Positions 38,131 to 40,193 of a stretch of 40,193 nt of DNA are shown here, in pieces. Position 1 is the stretch's first letter. Each line of letters opens with the position of its first letter. The stretch is from positions 1-40,193 of IMG/VR virus record IMGVR_UViG_3300025154_000219; one strand, given 5' to 3'. Made by a program: the position numbers and the translations under genes. This stretch comes from a virus. The notes beneath the pieces were generated by a model, which saw nothing but the letters and a program-made list of their open reading frames with translations, was not told the DNA's origin and ran no database searches.

Positions 38131-38168
38131 CATACCAACGTTATCTTCCACAGGTTCACAGAAGAGGG

Positions 38169-38483
38169 TCATGACGGTTTATGGTCCTCCCCCACCCCAG
38201 TGATGAAGACAGGAGAGGATAGGGACTCAAAGATTTGACGAACAGAGGCCATTTTTCGCTGAGCTACGGCTTGACCCTGAGCATAGAACCCCTTCACCGA
38301 ATCAATGTCCTTCAGTCCTGGAATTCCAGAGACTACCATTTCCACCTCACCTACCACATTAAGGTGGGAGTCCAAGGTCTGTATTTTGATTGAGTCGGGG
38401 AAGGTGGACAGTACATCAACGTATCCCCCAACCTCACATAGCCTTTCTTCGTGTATTGCCTGTACTGGTTTGCATTCGTTCAT
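38169..38483 (-). CDS. Hypothetical protein, 104 residues
   Basis: This 104-residue protein has a two-stranded start (ECKPVQAIHEERLCEVGGYVDVLSTFPDSIKIQTLDSHLNVVGEVEMVVSGIPGLKDIDSV) and a helical end (GQAVAQRKMASVRQIFESL). I do not recognise it. ATG 38483 is ten bases after AAAAGGAG. The longer frame from 38510 has no SD. It sits between the Sak4-like ATPase and the ERCC4 nuclease in the leftward replication operon. Confidence 0.65.
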   Translation of the reverse strand: MNECKPVQAIHEERLCEVGGYVDVLSTFPDSIKIQTLDSHLNVVGEVEMVVSGIPGLKDIDSVKGFYAQGQAVAQRKMASVRQIFESLSSPVFITGVGEDHKPS

Positions 38484-38521
38484 TGGTCTGTGTCTCCTTT
38501 TGTTCTTCATTGTCTGTCGAT

Positions 38522-39268
38522 CTATTCCCAGACTGAGGGGTCTGTTCCCGGCAATACCATCGTTGCTACCATGGGGAAGGAGCAGAGTTCACCCTCGAAG
38601 ATTTCCCCGGCCAAACTTTCGTTCTGTCTGCAATCCTTGATCCAGCAGCAGAAGGCTCCACCCTCTGAGGGGTCATATCGGTAAACTTGAGCATTTACCT
38701 GGACGAGAAACCCCATGTCGGAAAAGCCAGCCCGTTCCCATTCCCCCGTCCTTTTGTCGTTGATGTATTGGGCCTTCATTTTGTGGAGGAGGATTACATT
38801 CTTGTCAAACTTGTATGCCTCCCGGATAAGGGTACGAAATTCGGCGTTTACCGGTCCGTACTGATATGGCATAACCTGAGTGAGACGACCAAACCGGGCC
38901 ATCCTCAGGAGTTCCCAGATTTCCGTAGCTGTATCAACTACTATGGATCGAATGGACTTCGACCGGAGACAGTGGTTATATGCCTTCTTAAACTTGTCCC
39001 ACTCTGCGGGGGCTTCAGTAGCTGAATCCTCGTCGATTCGGGCCACGTCCATAACGTAGATGGTCTTCTTACCTATGAATTTTCCAACTACACCCTCCTC
39101 ACCAATGTCAGTGCTAAACATAGCTATTGGTCCTGGAGAAGTAAGAGCAAAATGGCTTTTTCCCTGCTTCTCCAGTCCGGACACTGACATAATAATCCGG
39201 TCGTATGTATCTCGATCTTTAGCGTTAGTGAAGCCTGCTTTAATGATGTCATTCAATTTCATCACCAT
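38522..39268 (-). CDS. Sak4-like RecA-fold ATPase (AAA_24 type)
   Basis: This 248-residue protein is a phage single-strand annealing/strand-exchange type ATPase with a RecA core. It has Walker A in SVSGLEKQGKSHFAL (residues about 29-40), an AMFSTDIGEEGVVGKF strand, Walker B SIRSIVVDTATEIWELL (about 105-120), and the C-terminal NVILLHKMKAQYINDKRTGEWERAGFSDMGFLVQVN region typical of this family. Such proteins promote annealing on ssDNA-binding protein-coated DNA. Start choices are ATG 39268 or 39262, both overlapping the nucleotidyltransferase end. Confidence 0.85.
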   Translation of the reverse strand: MVMKLNDIIKAGFTNAKDRDTYDRIIMSVSGLEKQGKSHFALTSPGPIAMFSTDIGEEGVVGKFIGKKTIYVMDVARIDEDSATEAPAEWDKFKKAYNHCLRSKSIRSIVVDTATEIWELLRMARFGRLTQVMPYQYGPVNAEFRTLIREAYKFDKNVILLHKMKAQYINDKRTGEWERAGFSDMGFLVQVNAQVYRYDPSEGGAFCCWIKDCRQNESLAGEIFEGELCSFPMVATMVLPGTDPSVWE

Positions 39269-39938
39269 TATCCCGAACTATCTCACTACCAAGTACAGCG
39301 CTGGGATCTACTTCAACCAGAAGTCCGGTAAGAACTCGTGTCCGCTCATCCTCATCAGTGATAGCTGCTTCATTCTCCCTTCTAACTCCACTCATCAATC
39401 GGGAGATGGTTCCGGCAAAGGAGTTGAGGGTGATGTTGTATCCTTTGCGGTAGTACTTGAGAACCCGGAGCACTGAACCTCCCACATCCTCATCCCGGTT
39501 GGGGTGTAGGTAGGTTAGACGTTTAGCCGCAAGATCGGAGTAGTAGAGGGGGTGAACTTTACCGCACCACATAACACCATCATACCACACAACTGCACAG
39601 GTAATTGAGAAGTCAAAGTCTGATAGTACATCTTCCGGACGCTCGTATAGCCAGCGGTGAATAATCTGGATAGGAAAGGTATGGGTTATAAGGGTAACTG
39701 CATTTTTACTTCTTATGATTTTCTGTGTTATACCCTTCAACATCTCCACTACCTTCTTCTCTGTGTCTACAGAGTCAACAAACAAATCCAGGTCATTGAT
39801 TGGGTCTCCTGTGATGCAACTCCGGATGAATCCACCCCCCAGACATACATTGGACCTCAAAGATTTCATCATTTCCTTTACATCCTTCGGCAGTCGGCGT
39901 ACTACCCATTGTAGATCTTCTTGTCTCATATTGTCCAT
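39249..39938 (-). CDS. Nucleotidyltransferase-fold protein
   Basis: This 229-residue protein has the polymerase-beta-type nucleotidyltransferase signature: NVCLGGGFIRSCITGDPINDLDLFV (residues 30-54) gives the GG, the paired Asp residues (DLD) of the catalytic site, and SDFDFSITCAVVW (about 104-116) the third Asp. It is similar in outline to the head of poly(A)/tRNA CCA-adding enzymes, but lacks an obvious tRNA-binding part. Similar genes are common in phages with unknown substrates. ATG 39938 has ATAGGAGGATAAG upstream. It precedes the Sak4-like gene by overlap. Confidence 0.8.
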   Translation of the reverse strand: MDNMRQEDLQWVVRRLPKDVKEMMKSLRSNVCLGGGFIRSCITGDPINDLDLFVDSVDTEKKVVEMLKGITQKIIRSKNAVTLITHTFPIQIIHRWLYERPEDVLSDFDFSITCAVVWYDGVMWCGKVHPLYYSDLAAKRLTYLHPNRDEDVGGSVLRVLKYYRKGYNITLNSFAGTISRLMSGVRRENEAAITDEDERTRVLTGLLVEVDPSAVLGSEIVRDNGDEIE

Positions 39939-39939
39939 C

Positions 39940-40041
39940 TTATCCTCCTATCACTCTTTGTGTTGTTAGGGCTATAATGGCTACAACAGCCAGAATAACC
40001 ACGGAAATCCAAAAGTAAAGTTTCTCTCGTCTACTGATCAC
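39940..40041 (-). CDS. Possible small membrane peptide, 33 residues
   Basis: GTG 40041, ten bases after AAGGAG, encodes a 33-residue sequence, MISRREKLYFW then VVILAVVAIIALTTQRVIGG, with one membrane helix. It overlaps the end of the nuclease gene and stops two bases before the nucleotidyltransferase start, with the downstream SD inside its last codons. The design is like the 21-residue ORF at 7021-7086. It may be a real peptide or only a translational link. Confidence 0.4.
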   Translation of the reverse strand: MISRREKLYFWISVVILAVVAIIALTTQRVIGG

Positions 40042-40193
40042 TGAAGTACTTCTCCTTATGTTGTACGATCATTTTCCAGTTATCTTCAAGTTCAGCCTGA
40101 GTGAACCGAATTCGGGCTATCCGATACTGCGGTCCAGACCCCTTATAGTCTCCCATGAGGTAGAACACCCGAAGGACGGCCACCGGAGTTCCA
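40031..40193 (-). CDS. PD-(D/E)XK nuclease, C-terminal fragment (duplicate of window start)
   Basis: This minus-strand frame enters from the right window edge and ends at TAG 40031-40033. Its first about 42 codons duplicate the sequence at 5-130. The last 12 residues (about MIVQHKEKYFSDQ) exist only here. Joined across the circular junction, the two pieces make one 199-residue nuclease. Its final codons overlap the small membrane ORF that begins at 40041. Confidence 0.8.
   Translation of the reverse strand, partial: GTPVAVLRVFYLMGDYKGSGPQYRIARIRFTQAELEDNWKMIVQHKEKYFSDQ
40068..40193. repeat. Right copy of 126-bp terminal direct repeat
   Basis: This is the exact second copy of bases 5-130. 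It encodes the same segment of the PD-(D/E)XK nuclease that begins at 567 on the minus strand. Collapsing the two copies gives a circle of about 40,063 bp. Confidence 0.95.

Overview
This window is an essentially complete tailed-bacteriophage genome of about 40 kb. Bases 5-130 recur exactly at 40068-40193, and one gene reads in frame through that junction. The natural molecule is therefore circular, or circularly permuted and opened by assembly, with a unit of about 40,063 bp. The virion genes follow the P22 plan: small and large terminase, P22-type portal, scaffold, P22-type coat, gp4-like and gp10-like head completion proteins, a gp14-like protein, three ejection-type proteins, then a fibre and its chaperone. 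This points to a podovirus with headful packaging. Strong Shine-Dalgarno sequences and ATGA-type overlaps show a bacterial host. The host itself cannot be identified from the sequence.

The central biological feature is a 2-aminoadenine (Z, diaminopurine) DNA pathway. A rightward operon at 4129-6263 encodes an unknown protein, PurZ (an adenylosuccinate synthetase homologue with the diagnostic Asp-to-Ser change in the GDEGKGK motif), and an overlapping MazZ-type dATP/dGTP diphosphohydrolase. The expected route is that MazZ makes dGMP from dGTP and removes dATP, PurZ joins dGMP to aspartate, and host PurB and kinases finish dZTP. The phage also encodes a family A DNA polymerase fused to an iron-sulphur type-4 uracil-DNA glycosylase, with an unusual O-helix in which the conserved Tyr is Asn. 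A complete HD phosphohydrolase in the same operon is a candidate dATP-removing enzyme, but it is not recognisably DatZ.

Layout. (1) A leftward replication/recombination block starts at the divergent region 3837-4128 and runs leftward through the window edge to 33820: HTH regulator, unknown, DinG/XPD-like helicase, unknown AK-rich protein, PD-(D/E)XK nuclease (across the junction), a tiny membrane peptide, nucleotidyltransferase, Sak4-like ATPase, unknown, ERCC4 nuclease, HD hydrolase, two small proteins, and UDG-polymerase. (2) The rightward Z operon at 4129-6263 ends at a bidirectional terminator (6297-6323). (3) A leftward accessory cluster at 6356-11107 holds many small genes with near-identical ribosome binding sites and a recurring TGACCA-type dyad just upstream. 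(4) A G+C-rich, repeat-bearing gap at 11108-12372 carries no convincing gene and is a candidate origin or control region. (5) The rightward packaging, lysis, head, tail and ejection block runs from 12373 to 33795.

Other points of interest are a 30-bp element shared in inverted orientation by the Z-operon leader (4064-4093) and the head module (23284-23313), a possible non-canonical start codon on the ERCC4 gene, a signal-peptide-bearing structural protein, and adsorption genes whose composition differs from their surroundings. No tRNA, rRNA, CRISPR array, integrase, transposase, primase or ligase was recognised.
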